Assembly (NCBI GenBank): GCA_002840975.1
Contig: PHDN01000010.1
Span: 62,001 to 126,000, forward strand
Length of the DNA stretch: 64,000 bases
Reading direction: 5' to 3'
Origin: Bacteroidetes bacterium HGW-Bacteroidetes-16
GTDB lineage: Bacteria > Bacteroidota > Bacteroidia > Bacteroidales > F082
Shown: piece after piece, positions 52,427 through 61,215 of the stretch
How positions within the stretch are numbered: the first letter of the stretch is position 1
How the letters are laid out: the number at the start of each line of letters is the position of its first letter
Notes under the pieces: generated by a model
Databases searched by the model: none
Seen by the model: only the letters and a program-made list of their open reading frames with translations
Told to the model about the DNA's origin: nothing
Made by a program: the position numbers and the translations under genes

Positions 52427-55162
52427 ATGAAAAAAAATATTCTTCTAGTCTTCGTTTCTTTACTCGTAATAGCCGCATTTGGTGGGTATTATTTAATAGA
52501 TTTCAAACAAAATAAACGACAAGCATACGAAAAAGCGATTCTCGAAAAAGCGCGACTTTTGCCGCGGGCTCCAAAAGAAAAGAAAAAAGGAGTTAAATCA
52601 CCCGATCAACCTGATATGGCTGCCTTCCAGGAATACATCATGACCATGGATCCTGAAACCGGATTGGTTCCGAAAAAATCGCTGTATCCATCATATCTGG
52701 CTTCCAAGGACATGGAACGAAACAAATCGGCAGGTGATTATACGCCTCCCGTTGAATGGGAAGGGACACAGGCGATGATGGGCGGACGAACCCGCATGAT
52801 CATGTTCGATCCCAACGATCCCACCCATGAAAAAGTGTGGGCCGGAGGCGTTACAGGAGGTTTATGGTTTAACTATGAAATAAGCGATGTCAGCTCGTGG
52901 TGGGAGCCTGTGGACGATTTCTGGAGCAGTCTGGCCATCAGTTCCATGGCTTATGATCCCAATAATACGGAAACATTTTACGTGGGTACGGGTGAGGCGC
53001 AAACAGCACGTACAATTTACAGAGAATCATCCGGGGTTGGAGTTGGCATCTTTAAAAGCACCGATGCCGGTGAAACCTGGGAATTGTTGTTCTCTACTGA
53101 TCAATTCGATTATATCACCGATATTGCCGTACGCGATGAAAACGGTACCAGTGTAGTATATGCCTGTGTGGCTTCCGGGTTTTATCATGGCGAAGATTTT
53201 CAAAGCCATCCCTCCGATGGTCTTTACAGGTCAACAAATGGAGGAGAAACATGGACACAAGTCCTTCCCGATATTGCAGGTTCACCGGGCAAACCCTACA
53301 CTCCTTCGGATATCGAAATTGGCCCCGATGGCAGGATATTTATCGGAACCATGGAAAACCTTGAGTTAAAAGGCGGGGCCACCATTTTATTTTCCGATAG
53401 CGGATTACCCGATAGCTGGACAGTGTATGGGGATTATAACGTAACTATATCAAATGAAGCACAATACAATATTCCGGCACGGACCATTGTGGCCGTTTCG
53501 CCATCAAATCCCGACAGGGTATACGCACAATTTGCCGCCGGGTATACAAATGGTTTTATCTATTACAGGGGCCGTTATATGGTAAAATCGCTGGATGGCG
53601 GTTCGAGTTGGGAGTGGGTGAACCCACCTGCCGATGACTGGTCGACCCTGGCCTGGCATGCTTTTGTACTTCAAGTGGATCCGGTTAACCCTGAGATTGT
53701 TTATACCGGAGGGCTTGATTTGTGGCGATCGGCCAACGGGGGAACGATCTGGAAGCACATAAGCGACTGGTCGTTAATGTACTATGGAGGTGGAGACGAT
53801 TATGCCCATGCCGATCAACACAACATCCAGTTTCAGCCCGGATCGTATACAAAAGCGCTGTTTTCAACAGATGGAGGGATATTCCTCACCAACACGGCCA
53901 ACTATTCTTCGCCTGTATTTATTGAGCGGAGCCAGGGCTATAACACCTTGCAGTTTTATTCATGTGCCATCCACCCTCTGGCCAATTTTACCCAATACAT
54001 TGGTGGCCTGCAAGACAACGGAACACTTAAATACAACGGAAGCCCACTTGACATTAACGACATGATTGACGGGGGAGATGGGGCTTTTTGCTTCTGGGAC
54101 GAAGATTCCCCCAATGTTTATATCACTTCGGTATATTACAATAGTTATTCTACCTGGCGCAATAACAACAAAGTAGGTTATTTTGGTGGTGGTTCAGGTA
54201 CCTTTATCAGTCCGGCCGACTATAATTCATATACCAACACCTTGTATTCAAATGCCACCGATTTCTTTGGCGGATATGCCAATAAACTATTGAGGGCCAC
54301 AGGAATTCCAAATGAATTAAGTAGTCAAATAATTGATATTGGTACCAGTTCAAGTGTTGCCTTTTCGGCTGTAACGAGCAGTAAATACAGTCCTGAAGGA
54401 TCAACCAATTTATTTGTTGGTACGCAAGCAGGTTTGTTGTATAAGATCATCAATGCAAGCGACATACCCCAGGCTGTTGAGATTGGATCTACATCATTCC
54501 CCACTGCCAATATTTCATGTATTGCCCTGGGTGCTTCTGAAGATGTTTTGTTGGTAACATTCTCCAACTACGGTGTTTCGTCGGTATGGCTGACGATGGA
54601 TGGAGGAGCCACATGGCAGGAAAAAGAATCCAATCTTCCCGACATGCCGATTCGTTGGGCGTTGTTCCATCCCGAAAACGATGGCCAGGTCATGCTGGCC
54701 ACCGAATTGGGTATTTGGGCCACCAATACCCTGACCGAACCTGAAACAGAGTGGTCTCCTGCCAACCTGGGTATGGGGAATGTGCGGGTTGATATGCTGA
54801 AATTGCGTGCCGCTGACAATGTGGTGCTGGCTGCCAGTCATGGAAGGGGTTTATTTACTGCGCCTTATGAAAAAGATCTATATGTTTCCATAAACGATTT
54901 TCAATCTCACCAATCGCTATTAACACTCTATCCCAATCCCGCGAGTACAGTTGTTACTTTAAAATGGCCATCGAACAGCCAAACAACTGCCATCATCAGG
55001 GTAACTGATTTAAGTGGAAAAACTATTTTTCAAGAGCAGATACAGGTAAGCGAGTTAAACACACAATTTACTATTGATGTTACCAGGTATACACAAGGGA
55101 CTTACCTGGTGAGCCTCACACTAGATAAAGAGGTGTATACTGAAAAGCTGGTGATTAACTAA
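52427..55162 (+). CDS. Secreted BNR/sortilin-like beta-propeller protein with T9SS sorting domain
   Basis: A 911-residue protein with an N-terminal signal anchor (MKKNILLVFVSLLVIAAFGG), a basic linker, and a propeller with repeated BNR/Asp-box-like units (GIFKSTDAGETWELLFS, GLYRSTNGGETWTQVLPD, MVKSLDGGSSWEWVNPP, LWRSANGGTIWKHISDW, VWLTMDGGATWQEKESN). The end is a type A T9SS domain (LYPNPASTVVTLKW to TEKLVIN). Such proteins are often exo-enzymes or adhesins, but no catalytic assignment is possible. The longer frame starting at TTG 52376 overlaps comB; ATG 52427 starts the signal segment. Followed by a terminator. Confidence 0.88.
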   Translation: MKKNILLVFVSLLVIAAFGGYYLIDFKQNKRQAYEKAILEKARLLPRAPKEKKKGVKSPDQPDMAAFQEYIMTMDPETGLVPKKSLYPSYLASKDMERNKSAGDYTPPVEWEGTQAMMGGRTRMIMFDPNDPTHEKVWAGGVTGGLWFNYEISDVSSWWEPVDDFWSSLAISSMAYDPNNTETFYVGTGEAQTARTIYRESSGVGVGIFKSTDAGETWELLFSTDQFDYITDIAVRDENGTSVVYACVASGFYHGEDFQSHPSDGLYRSTNGGETWTQVLPDIAGSPGKPYTPSDIEIGPDGRIFIGTMENLELKGGATILFSDSGLPDSWTVYGDYNVTISNEAQYNIPARTIVAVSPSNPDRVYAQFAAGYTNGFIYYRGRYMVKSLDGGSSWEWVNPPADDWSTLAWHAFVLQVDPVNPEIVYTGGLDLWRSANGGTIWKHISDWSLMYYGGGDDYAHADQHNIQFQPGSYTKALFSTDGGIFLTNTANYSSPVFIERSQGYNTLQFYSCAIHPLANFTQYIGGLQDNGTLKYNGSPLDINDMIDGGDGAFCFWDEDSPNVYITSVYYNSYSTWRNNNKVGYFGGGSGTFISPADYNSYTNTLYSNATDFFGGYANKLLRATGIPNELSSQIIDIGTSSSVAFSAVTSSKYSPEGSTNLFVGTQAGLLYKIINASDIPQAVEIGSTSFPTANISCIALGASEDVLLVTFSNYGVSSVWLTMDGGATWQEKESNLPDMPIRWALFHPENDGQVMLATELGIWATNTLTEPETEWSPANLGMGNVRVDMLKLRAADNVVLAASHGRGLFTAPYEKDLYVSINDFQSHQSLLTLYPNPASTVVTLKWPSNSQTTAIIRVTDLSGKTIFQEQIQVSELNTQFTIDVTRYTQGTYLVSLTLDKEVYTEKLVIN

Positions 55163-55184
55163 AACGCCCCGATCAGGGGTTTTG
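55161..55184 (+). terminator. Rho-independent terminator after the BNR gene
   Basis: CCCC (55167-55170) pairs with GGGG (55176-55179), extended by AAAA/TTTT, and ends in a T-rich run. It overlaps the end of the BNR gene stop codon. Confidence 0.75.
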
Positions 55185-55290
55185 GTACGTTTCATAGTTG
55201 TTTGTGCGTGGCAAAAGCCCGGCAATTGAGCTTGGCTTGTTTAAATGAAAGATGTTTCAGATTTATACAAATTTCTGCCTCCTTGCGTTA

Positions 55291-55298
55291 TACCTTTG
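55291..55298 (+). promoter_or_regulatory. -7 promoter element (TACCTTTG) of the PBP gene
   Basis: Exact TAnnTTTG match 20 bases before the chosen ATG. Confidence 0.55.
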
Positions 55299-55318
55299 CA
55301 AATTCATTCCCCTCAACC

Positions 55319-57625
55319 ATGGTTATCAGGAAAAAAGCAAAAATCAAAAAAGGGTATAAAAACAAACCATTTAATAAATGGTTGATTTTCAAATATATTA
55401 TATTGGTTTTTTTAGTGATAGTATCGCTTTTCGCCTTACTTTTTGGTGCTGTTTATATAGGAATTTTTGGTCCGTTGCCCACAAAAACCGATCTGGAATC
55501 CATAAAAAATGAAGAATCTTCACTGATATTGGCCTCTGATGGCAGCGTGATTGGAAGGGTATTTGCCGAAAACCGGACTAATATCCGTTGGGATGAAGTG
55601 CCAAAACATCTGGTGGATGCATTGGTTTCCACCGAAGACAAACGCTATTTCAGTCATCAGGGAGTGGATGGACGAAGCATTTTAAGGGTATTTTTTAAGT
55701 CGATCCTGTTGGGCGATCGCAATGCGGGCGGCGGCAGTACCTTATCGCAACAGCTCATCAAAAATCTTTTCGGACGTGATGACCATAGCTTTATGTCGAT
55801 GCCTGTAAACAAAATCAGAGAGTCGATTATTGCTACACGTCTGGAGGAAATGTATTCAAAAGAAGAAATCCTGCTTCTATATTTTAATTCAGTGCCCTTC
55901 GGCGAAGAGGTATATGGCATTGAAGTGGCAGCAAGTCGTTATTTTGGAAAACATGCCAAAGAATTGAACACTCAGGAATCAGCCGTGTTGGTGGGATTGC
56001 TTAAGGCCAACACCTATTATAGTCCGCGACTCCATCCCGAAAACGCGCTCAAAAGGAGAAATCAGATACTGGAGCTGATGGCTGACGAAGGTTATCTCAC
56101 TCCTATGGAAAAAGACAGCCTGAAAAAGACACCGCTTGGTTTAAACTATTCCAACCTTCAAATCAATGTTCCGGCAGGTTATTTTGTTCATCAGGTAAAA
56201 AAACAAGCCCGTGAGATTTTAAATAATTTGAATGATCAAAACCTGAATCACGACCTAGAAAAAGATGGTTTGCGGGTGTACACTACCTTGAACATCGATC
56301 TCCAGAAAATGGCGGAGGCTGCCGTTAAAAAACAATTGGCCATCATGCAGCCCCTGCTCGACAAGCAACTTAAACAGGGCAAAGCACGTGCAGCCTGGTT
56401 AAGAAACCAGCCCGACTCCATTAAAAAATCAGCAGCATACAACAAACTACATCCGATAGAAGTGGTCACCCCTGACGGAGTTAAAACCTGGGAAATGACC
56501 CATGTGGACAGCCTTTGGTATTACACGAGCATGTTACAGGCAGCTGTTTTAATTACCGATCCGGTTACGGGTGAAGTACTTACCTGGATTGGCGGAAACA
56601 ATTTTCGCACCCTGCCTTACGATCAGGTATTGGCCAAACGTCAGGCTGCCTCCACTTTTAAACCGCTAATGTACGCTGCCGCGCTCGAAGTAGGTTATAC
56701 TCCATGCACCTACTTGGAAAACAGTCAAAAAACCTATGACAATTACGAAAGCTGGTCACCAGAAAATTACGACCATACCAGCAGCGAAGATACGAAGGTG
56801 GCACTTTGGTACGCGCTTGCCCATTCGATGAACCTGCCAACAATAGATTTGTATTTTAAAGTAGGGCACGAAGCGCTGCTCAACTTGTGTAACCGGCTAA
56901 ACGTAGAAATTCCACTTCATGAAACACCCTCTTTGGCATTGGGAACCGCAGAACTCTCTCTGCTCGAAATGGTAAAAATCTATGGTACTTTTGCTCGCAA
57001 GGGAGAATTTACAGAAGACTTCATGATGATAAAAAAAATAGAGGATGCCAATGGGCAGGTACTGTGGCAGCAACCCGGGTTGAAAACCCGGCAAATCATC
57101 AGTCATGTAGTTACAGATGAGTTGACCGCCATGCTACAAACTGCAATCGATAGTGGCACCGGTACCCGAATGAGAACTACTTATGGATTGAAATGCGATC
57201 TGGCCGGTAAAACCGGAACTGCCCAGAACTATACCGATGCCTGGTTTATGGCTTATACGCCAAAGCTAGTGGTTGGAGTGCGCGTGGGAGCCAGCAATCC
57301 GTCTATTCACTTCGTCAACGGACTCGGCAGCGGTTCGGCTTTGGCCTTACCAATCGCCGGAACCACCTTACATACCATTGAAAGTGATTCAAAATTGAGG
57401 GCTGAGTATTTGGTATCGTTTTATATTTCTGCGGATACTACCTCCGATTGTCCCGCTTTTCGCGAAAAGGGTGTGGAGGGCTTTTTTAATCGATTGTTCG
57501 GAAAAGACCTGAACTCAGAAGATGAGAGGAAAGAGACCCTGAGACAAAACAAGAACCCAGACAAGAAAGACCGCACTAAAGTAGGTCGTTTTTTCAATCG
57601 GTTGTTCAAGGGTAAAAAGAAGTAG
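55319..57625 (+). CDS. Class A penicillin-binding protein (glycosyltransferase/transpeptidase)
   Basis: Polymerises and cross-links peptidoglycan at the outer face of the inner membrane. The 768-residue protein has a membrane anchor (about 22-50), a GT51 domain with the catalytic E106 in STEDKRYFSHQGVD and GGGSTLSQQLIKNLFG, and a transpeptidase domain with the nucleophile serine in ASTFKP, SMN in AHSMNLP and KTGT in AGKTGTAQNY. The C-terminal tail is Lys-rich. The frame opens 39 codons upstream but the ATG at 55319 follows a promoter and starts the membrane-anchor sequence. It overlaps the convergent hydroxyproline dehydratase gene by 20 bases. Confidence 0.95.
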   Translation: MVIRKKAKIKKGYKNKPFNKWLIFKYIILVFLVIVSLFALLFGAVYIGIFGPLPTKTDLESIKNEESSLILASDGSVIGRVFAENRTNIRWDEVPKHLVDALVSTEDKRYFSHQGVDGRSILRVFFKSILLGDRNAGGGSTLSQQLIKNLFGRDDHSFMSMPVNKIRESIIATRLEEMYSKEEILLLYFNSVPFGEEVYGIEVAASRYFGKHAKELNTQESAVLVGLLKANTYYSPRLHPENALKRRNQILELMADEGYLTPMEKDSLKKTPLGLNYSNLQINVPAGYFVHQVKKQAREILNNLNDQNLNHDLEKDGLRVYTTLNIDLQKMAEAAVKKQLAIMQPLLDKQLKQGKARAAWLRNQPDSIKKSAAYNKLHPIEVVTPDGVKTWEMTHVDSLWYYTSMLQAAVLITDPVTGEVLTWIGGNNFRTLPYDQVLAKRQAASTFKPLMYAAALEVGYTPCTYLENSQKTYDNYESWSPENYDHTSSEDTKVALWYALAHSMNLPTIDLYFKVGHEALLNLCNRLNVEIPLHETPSLALGTAELSLLEMVKIYGTFARKGEFTEDFMMIKKIEDANGQVLWQQPGLKTRQIISHVVTDELTAMLQTAIDSGTGTRMRTTYGLKCDLAGKTGTAQNYTDAWFMAYTPKLVVGVRVGASNPSIHFVNGLGSGSALALPIAGTTLHTIESDSKLRAEYLVSFYISADTTSDCPAFREKGVEGFFNRLFGKDLNSEDERKETLRQNKNPDKKDRTKVGRFFNRLFKGKKK

Positions 57626-59981
57626 GTGCTTGCATCGTCCGGGTAATAATCTCTTCCTGTAACGACTCGCTCAGGTGGTTGAAGTAATCGCTGTAACCCG
57701 CTACACGCACAATCAAATCCTTATGATTTTCGGGATGTAACTGTGCTTCACGCAAGGTTTTGGCTGTCACCACGTTAAACTGGATATGGTGCCCATCCAT
57801 CCTGAAATACGAACGGACCAGGTGCAACACCACGTCTTTGCCTTTGTCGGAAGAAAATAAATCCGGATTAAGTTTTTGATTGAGGAGCGTCCCTCCTGTT
57901 TTCAGGTGATCGATCTTAGCCGCCGAACAAATCACCGCTGTAGGGCCATTGCGATCGGCACCCTGTACAGGCGAAATGCCTTCCGAAAGGGGCTTGTAAG
58001 CCAGCCGGCCGTCGGCCGTTGCTCCGGTTACACTTCCAAAATACACATGCGAAGTGGTAGGTAACATATTGATGCGGTAATGTCCGCCTTTGGTGGTAGG
58101 CCTTCCATCCACAGCATCATGAAACAGATTAAAAACAAGGGTGGCTTGTTCATCGGCATAATCGTCATCGTTGCCATATTTGGGTGTATGGTTAAGCAAG
58201 GTATTTCGCATGGTCTCCATGTGCTCAAAATTCAGTCGGGTAGCCTCCAGCAGATTCTTCATCGAAAGGCTCTTCTTTTCAAATACATGATACCGTATAC
58301 TGGTGAGTATATCGGTTATACTACCCAAACCCACTCCCTGAATGTAGCTCGTGTTGTATCGGGCGCCGCCATTGTTATAATCTTTGCCATTGACAATGCA
58401 ATCATCAATCACCAGCGACAAAAATGGAACGGGGATGTTTTCGGCAAAGATGCGATCGATGAGGTTGTTGCCTTTTATTTTGATATCGATGAAATGGCGG
58501 AGCTGACGATCGAATGCCCGGAGGAGCTCATCAAATGATCTCATCTCTTCAGCGCGACCGGTATCCGGTCCAATGGTTTTCCCCGTTATCGGATCAACTC
58601 CATTGTGCAGGGTTACTTCCAGCACTTTTACCAGGTTAAAATAGCCTGTGAGGATATAGCATTCCGTCCCAAAGGCACCTGTTTCAACGCAACCGCTGGC
58701 ACCACCATTTCGTGCATCTTCCAGGCTTTTTCCCTGGTTGAGCAATTCCTGTACAATGGCATCGGTATTGAAAATGGACGGTTGACCAAAACCGGTTCCA
58801 ATAATTTGTGCAGCCCGTCTGATAAACCGGTCGGGGTTTTTCTTGCTCACCTGGATCATGGAACTGGGTTGCAACAAGCGCATCTCTTTAACCACATCAA
58901 GAATGAGGTAGGACAATTCGTTGACGGCATCACTACCATCAGTTTTAACACCGCCCAGGTTGATGAGGGCAAAATCGGTATAAGTGCTGCTTTCTTTGGC
59001 TGTAATTCCAATTTTTGGCGGGGCCGGGTGGTTATTGAATTTTACCCAAAAGGAGGATAACAATTCTTTGGCACGATCTACAGTAAGGGTTCCTGCAGTC
59101 GTTTCACGCACATAAAACGGATACAAATGCTGGTCGAGGCGGCCGGGGTTAAAACTGTCCCATGGATTGACTTCAGAAATCACACCCAGGTGGATAAACC
59201 AATAATGCTGTAAAGCTTCGTGAAAGGTGGTGGGCGCATGTGCCGGAACCTGCCTGCAAATTTGAGCCATTTCCATGAGCTCAATTTTCCTGTCCTCTTC
59301 TGTTTCATGATTGGCCAGGTCGATCAAAAAATCATGGTTTCGCTGTGCATAAAGCATGATGGAATCGGCAGCGACTTCCATGGCTTTAAGTTCTTCATGT
59401 TTGCTGTATGCTTCCGGGTCATGATAATAATCCAGGTTTTGAATGGATTTCGAGATTTCCATTTTCAGGTCCAGAAATCCTTTATGGAACATTTTATTCC
59501 CCAAAACCGTATGCCCGGGGGCACGCTGTTCCTGAAACTCGGTAAAGATACCGGCTTCGTAGGCGGCCAACCACTCCTTGTCAAGGTTGGCGAATATTTT
59601 ATCCCGGTTGGAGCTGCCTTGCCAGAAAGGAATAATCTCTTCTGCATAAACTATTCGCATAGCTTCATCGCTCTTGTACGAAACTTTAGAACGGTTGTGG
59701 AGGGTTTCCAGATCCTCCAGACTGTGAACGGTGATTTCGGGATAGGTTGGAACCTCTTTGGGTGCTGGTCCACGTTCGCCAATGATGAGTTCGCCAGGGT
59801 TGTAGCACAGACTTTTGTGTTCCATAAAATGATAAAACGCCTGTGCCCGGCGCATGGGCACCGAAACCTGCCGGGCCCGGCTACTTTTATAATATTCCGT
59901 AATTAATTGGGCACGCTCCACTGACAACGATGGAATAGCTTCGCGGCTTTGCTTTCTGATTTGGGCAATACGGTTATTCAT
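57606..59981 (-). CDS. hypD: Glycyl radical dehydratase, probably trans-4-hydroxy-L-proline dehydratase
   Basis: Removes water from trans-4-hydroxyproline to give 1-pyrroline-5-carboxylate, which is reducible to proline; oxygen sensitive. The 791-residue protein has the radical cysteine C431 and base E433 in ASGCVETGAFG, and the glycyl radical at G762 in VRVAGYSDY. The GCVET form distinguishes HypD from choline, propanediol and formate lyases. With the C. difficile enzyme as I recall it (C434, E436, G765), the offset is three throughout, and D275, H157, F149, S331, F337 and Y447 fall on the equivalent sites. The frame opens at a TTG in the activase; the first ATG, at 59981, is chosen. Confidence 0.83.
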   Translation of the reverse strand: MNNRIAQIRKQSREAIPSLSVERAQLITEYYKSSRARQVSVPMRRAQAFYHFMEHKSLCYNPGELIIGERGPAPKEVPTYPEITVHSLEDLETLHNRSKVSYKSDEAMRIVYAEEIIPFWQGSSNRDKIFANLDKEWLAAYEAGIFTEFQEQRAPGHTVLGNKMFHKGFLDLKMEISKSIQNLDYYHDPEAYSKHEELKAMEVAADSIMLYAQRNHDFLIDLANHETEEDRKIELMEMAQICRQVPAHAPTTFHEALQHYWFIHLGVISEVNPWDSFNPGRLDQHLYPFYVRETTAGTLTVDRAKELLSSFWVKFNNHPAPPKIGITAKESSTYTDFALINLGGVKTDGSDAVNELSYLILDVVKEMRLLQPSSMIQVSKKNPDRFIRRAAQIIGTGFGQPSIFNTDAIVQELLNQGKSLEDARNGGASGCVETGAFGTECYILTGYFNLVKVLEVTLHNGVDPITGKTIGPDTGRAEEMRSFDELLRAFDRQLRHFIDIKIKGNNLIDRIFAENIPVPFLSLVIDDCIVNGKDYNNGGARYNTSYIQGVGLGSITDILTSIRYHVFEKKSLSMKNLLEATRLNFEHMETMRNTLLNHTPKYGNDDDYADEQATLVFNLFHDAVDGRPTTKGGHYRINMLPTTSHVYFGSVTGATADGRLAYKPLSEGISPVQGADRNGPTAVICSAAKIDHLKTGGTLLNQKLNPDLFSSDKGKDVVLHLVRSYFRMDGHHIQFNVVTAKTLREAQLHPENHKDLIVRVAGYSDYFNHLSESLQEEIITRTMQAPTSFYP

Positions 59982-60003
59982 AATGTGTTTTATTTTGAGG
60001 TTT

Positions 60004-60801
60004 TTATCCTCCAATGGTTACATAATATCCTTCATCTTCGAAGAAGTGTTTGGCTGTGGCCATGGACTCCTTCACAGGTTCTTCAATATCCTGCATGGTG
60101 TGATTGGGCATTTGGAAGTGTGCATATTTATGACTTCCTAGCTTGTGGTAGGGCAGCAAGCTGATTCGTGGTTTGTTATTTAATTTGGCAAGAATAACCA
60201 GAAATTTCAACAAATCCGCTTCATCATCGTTGATGGTGGGAATATTCGGAATGCGGATCCATATATCCTTATTCATTGAATCCAATAAATAAAGATTTTT
60301 TACAATTTTGGTGTTTCCAACTCCGGTATAATAGAGATGTTTTTCATTGTCCGGATGCTTAAGATCGTACAAAAAAAGATCGGTAAAAGGAGCTATTTTT
60401 TCCAGAGTTTTCCATGGGACATAACCTGAAGTATCAACGCAGGTGTGAATATCTTGTTTGTGGCATTGTTGCAACATTTGAAGTAAAAAACCGGGCTGCA
60501 TCAAGGGTTCTCCACCTGAAAAAGTAACACCACCGCCACTTTCTTCATAGAGGATGCGGTCGCGTAAAATGGATGTCATCAAGTCAACAACCGATATCTC
60601 GCGTCCAATAGTTTCAATATCTTCAACAGAAACCCCATTGATAACCTCCCTTACTTTTGTACAAATGATCCTTTTCGACCGGCTTTCGGGATTGTGACAC
60701 CAATGGCAGTTCAACGGACAGCCCTTTAAAAAAACCGTTTGACGGATGCCCGGGCCATCATGCAGAGCCAGGCGTTTGATGTCGAAAATAACTCCTTTCA
60801 T
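60004..60801 (-). CDS. hypE: Glycyl radical enzyme activating enzyme, short form
   Basis: Radical SAM protein that places the glycyl radical on the downstream dehydratase, 22 bases away. The 265-residue protein has the CxxxCxxC motif C28, C32, C35 (GCPLNCHWCHNP), GGGVTFSGGEPLMQPGF and DTSGYVPW. Most activases of non-formate-lyase glycyl radical enzymes carry extra ferredoxin-like clusters after the first motif; here the insert has only C47, so those clusters are absent and the protein resembles the pyruvate formate-lyase activase type. Confidence 0.88.
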   Translation of the reverse strand: MKGVIFDIKRLALHDGPGIRQTVFLKGCPLNCHWCHNPESRSKRIICTKVREVINGVSVEDIETIGREISVVDLMTSILRDRILYEESGGGVTFSGGEPLMQPGFLLQMLQQCHKQDIHTCVDTSGYVPWKTLEKIAPFTDLFLYDLKHPDNEKHLYYTGVGNTKIVKNLYLLDSMNKDIWIRIPNIPTINDDEADLLKFLVILAKLNNKPRISLLPYHKLGSHKYAHFQMPNHTMQDIEEPVKESMATAKHFFEDEGYYVTIGG

Positions 60802-60865
60802 TGGAATTCAAATCAATAATGAAAAATGTTAAGGTTTATTATATGGTTCTCATCCGGTGAAAACC

Positions 60866-60964
60866 ATGGCCAAAAAGGTGATGTCCGGTCAAACCCGGAG
60901 GAAATCAAAAAATCCAGCACTCATACAGGCCTTTGCCCGAACGGTGCGAGAGATGGTTGTTTAA
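60866..60964 (+). CDS. Possible small ORF, 32 residues
   Basis: An ATG-started frame reading MAKKVMSGQTRRKSKNPALI then QAFARTVREMVV. The Arg-rich segment with VRE recalls the N-terminus of porphobilinogen synthase, but the match is short and could be chance. No -7 element or Shine-Dalgarno sequence was identified for it. Confidence 0.25.
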   Translation: MAKKVMSGQTRRKSKNPALIQAFARTVREMVV

Positions 60965-60995
60965 GTAATTGAATGCCATAGCCGATAAATTGTAA

Positions 60996-61003
60996 CAAAA
61001 TTA
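60996..61003 (-). promoter_or_regulatory. Possible -7 element (TAATTTTG) of hypE-hypD
   Basis: Reverse-strand TAnnTTTG match, with transcription start about 188 bases before the hypE ATG. Confidence 0.35.
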
Positions 61004-61184
61004 TGAAAATATTGATATCAGACAACGGTTTTTCCTTGATGATGTGGCGGCTTGCTTCATTTTAATTGAGGTTTCAATAAACTATAACAAAAACCACTTT
61101 CCAAATTCCATTATATCCGTATTTTAAATTGTTAATAATTTCACAATATAAGTCCCGATTCTCTTACCACCTCTATTTTTGTGT

Positions 61185-61192
61185 TAATTTTG
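61185..61192 (+). promoter_or_regulatory. -7 promoter element (TAATTTTG) of mutA-mutB
   Basis: Exact TAnnTTTG match 23 bases before the mutA ATG at 61216. Confidence 0.55.
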
Positions 61193-61215
61193 CACCTGTT
61201 TTAAATTTCGATAAC

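Larger units (their letters stand above)
60802..61215. other. 415-base divergent gap between hypE and the mutase genes
   Basis: Contains the forward -7 element for mutA (61185-61192), a reverse TAATTTTG at 60996-61003 that would give hypE a leader of about 190 bases, a 32-codon forward frame (60866-60964), and a short inverted repeat TCCGG-N6-CCGGA within it. I see no cobalamin-riboswitch signature. Confidence 0.5.

Noticed and set aside
59982-60014. TTG start of the dehydratase within hypE
   Set aside because: TTG overlaps the hypE end; the ATG at 59981 gives the family's normal length and spacing.
60802-61215. Cobalamin riboswitch before the methylmalonyl-CoA mutase genes
   Set aside because: No B12-box-like sequence or matching fold was seen, and the -7 element lies only 23 bases from the mutA ATG, leaving no room for one.
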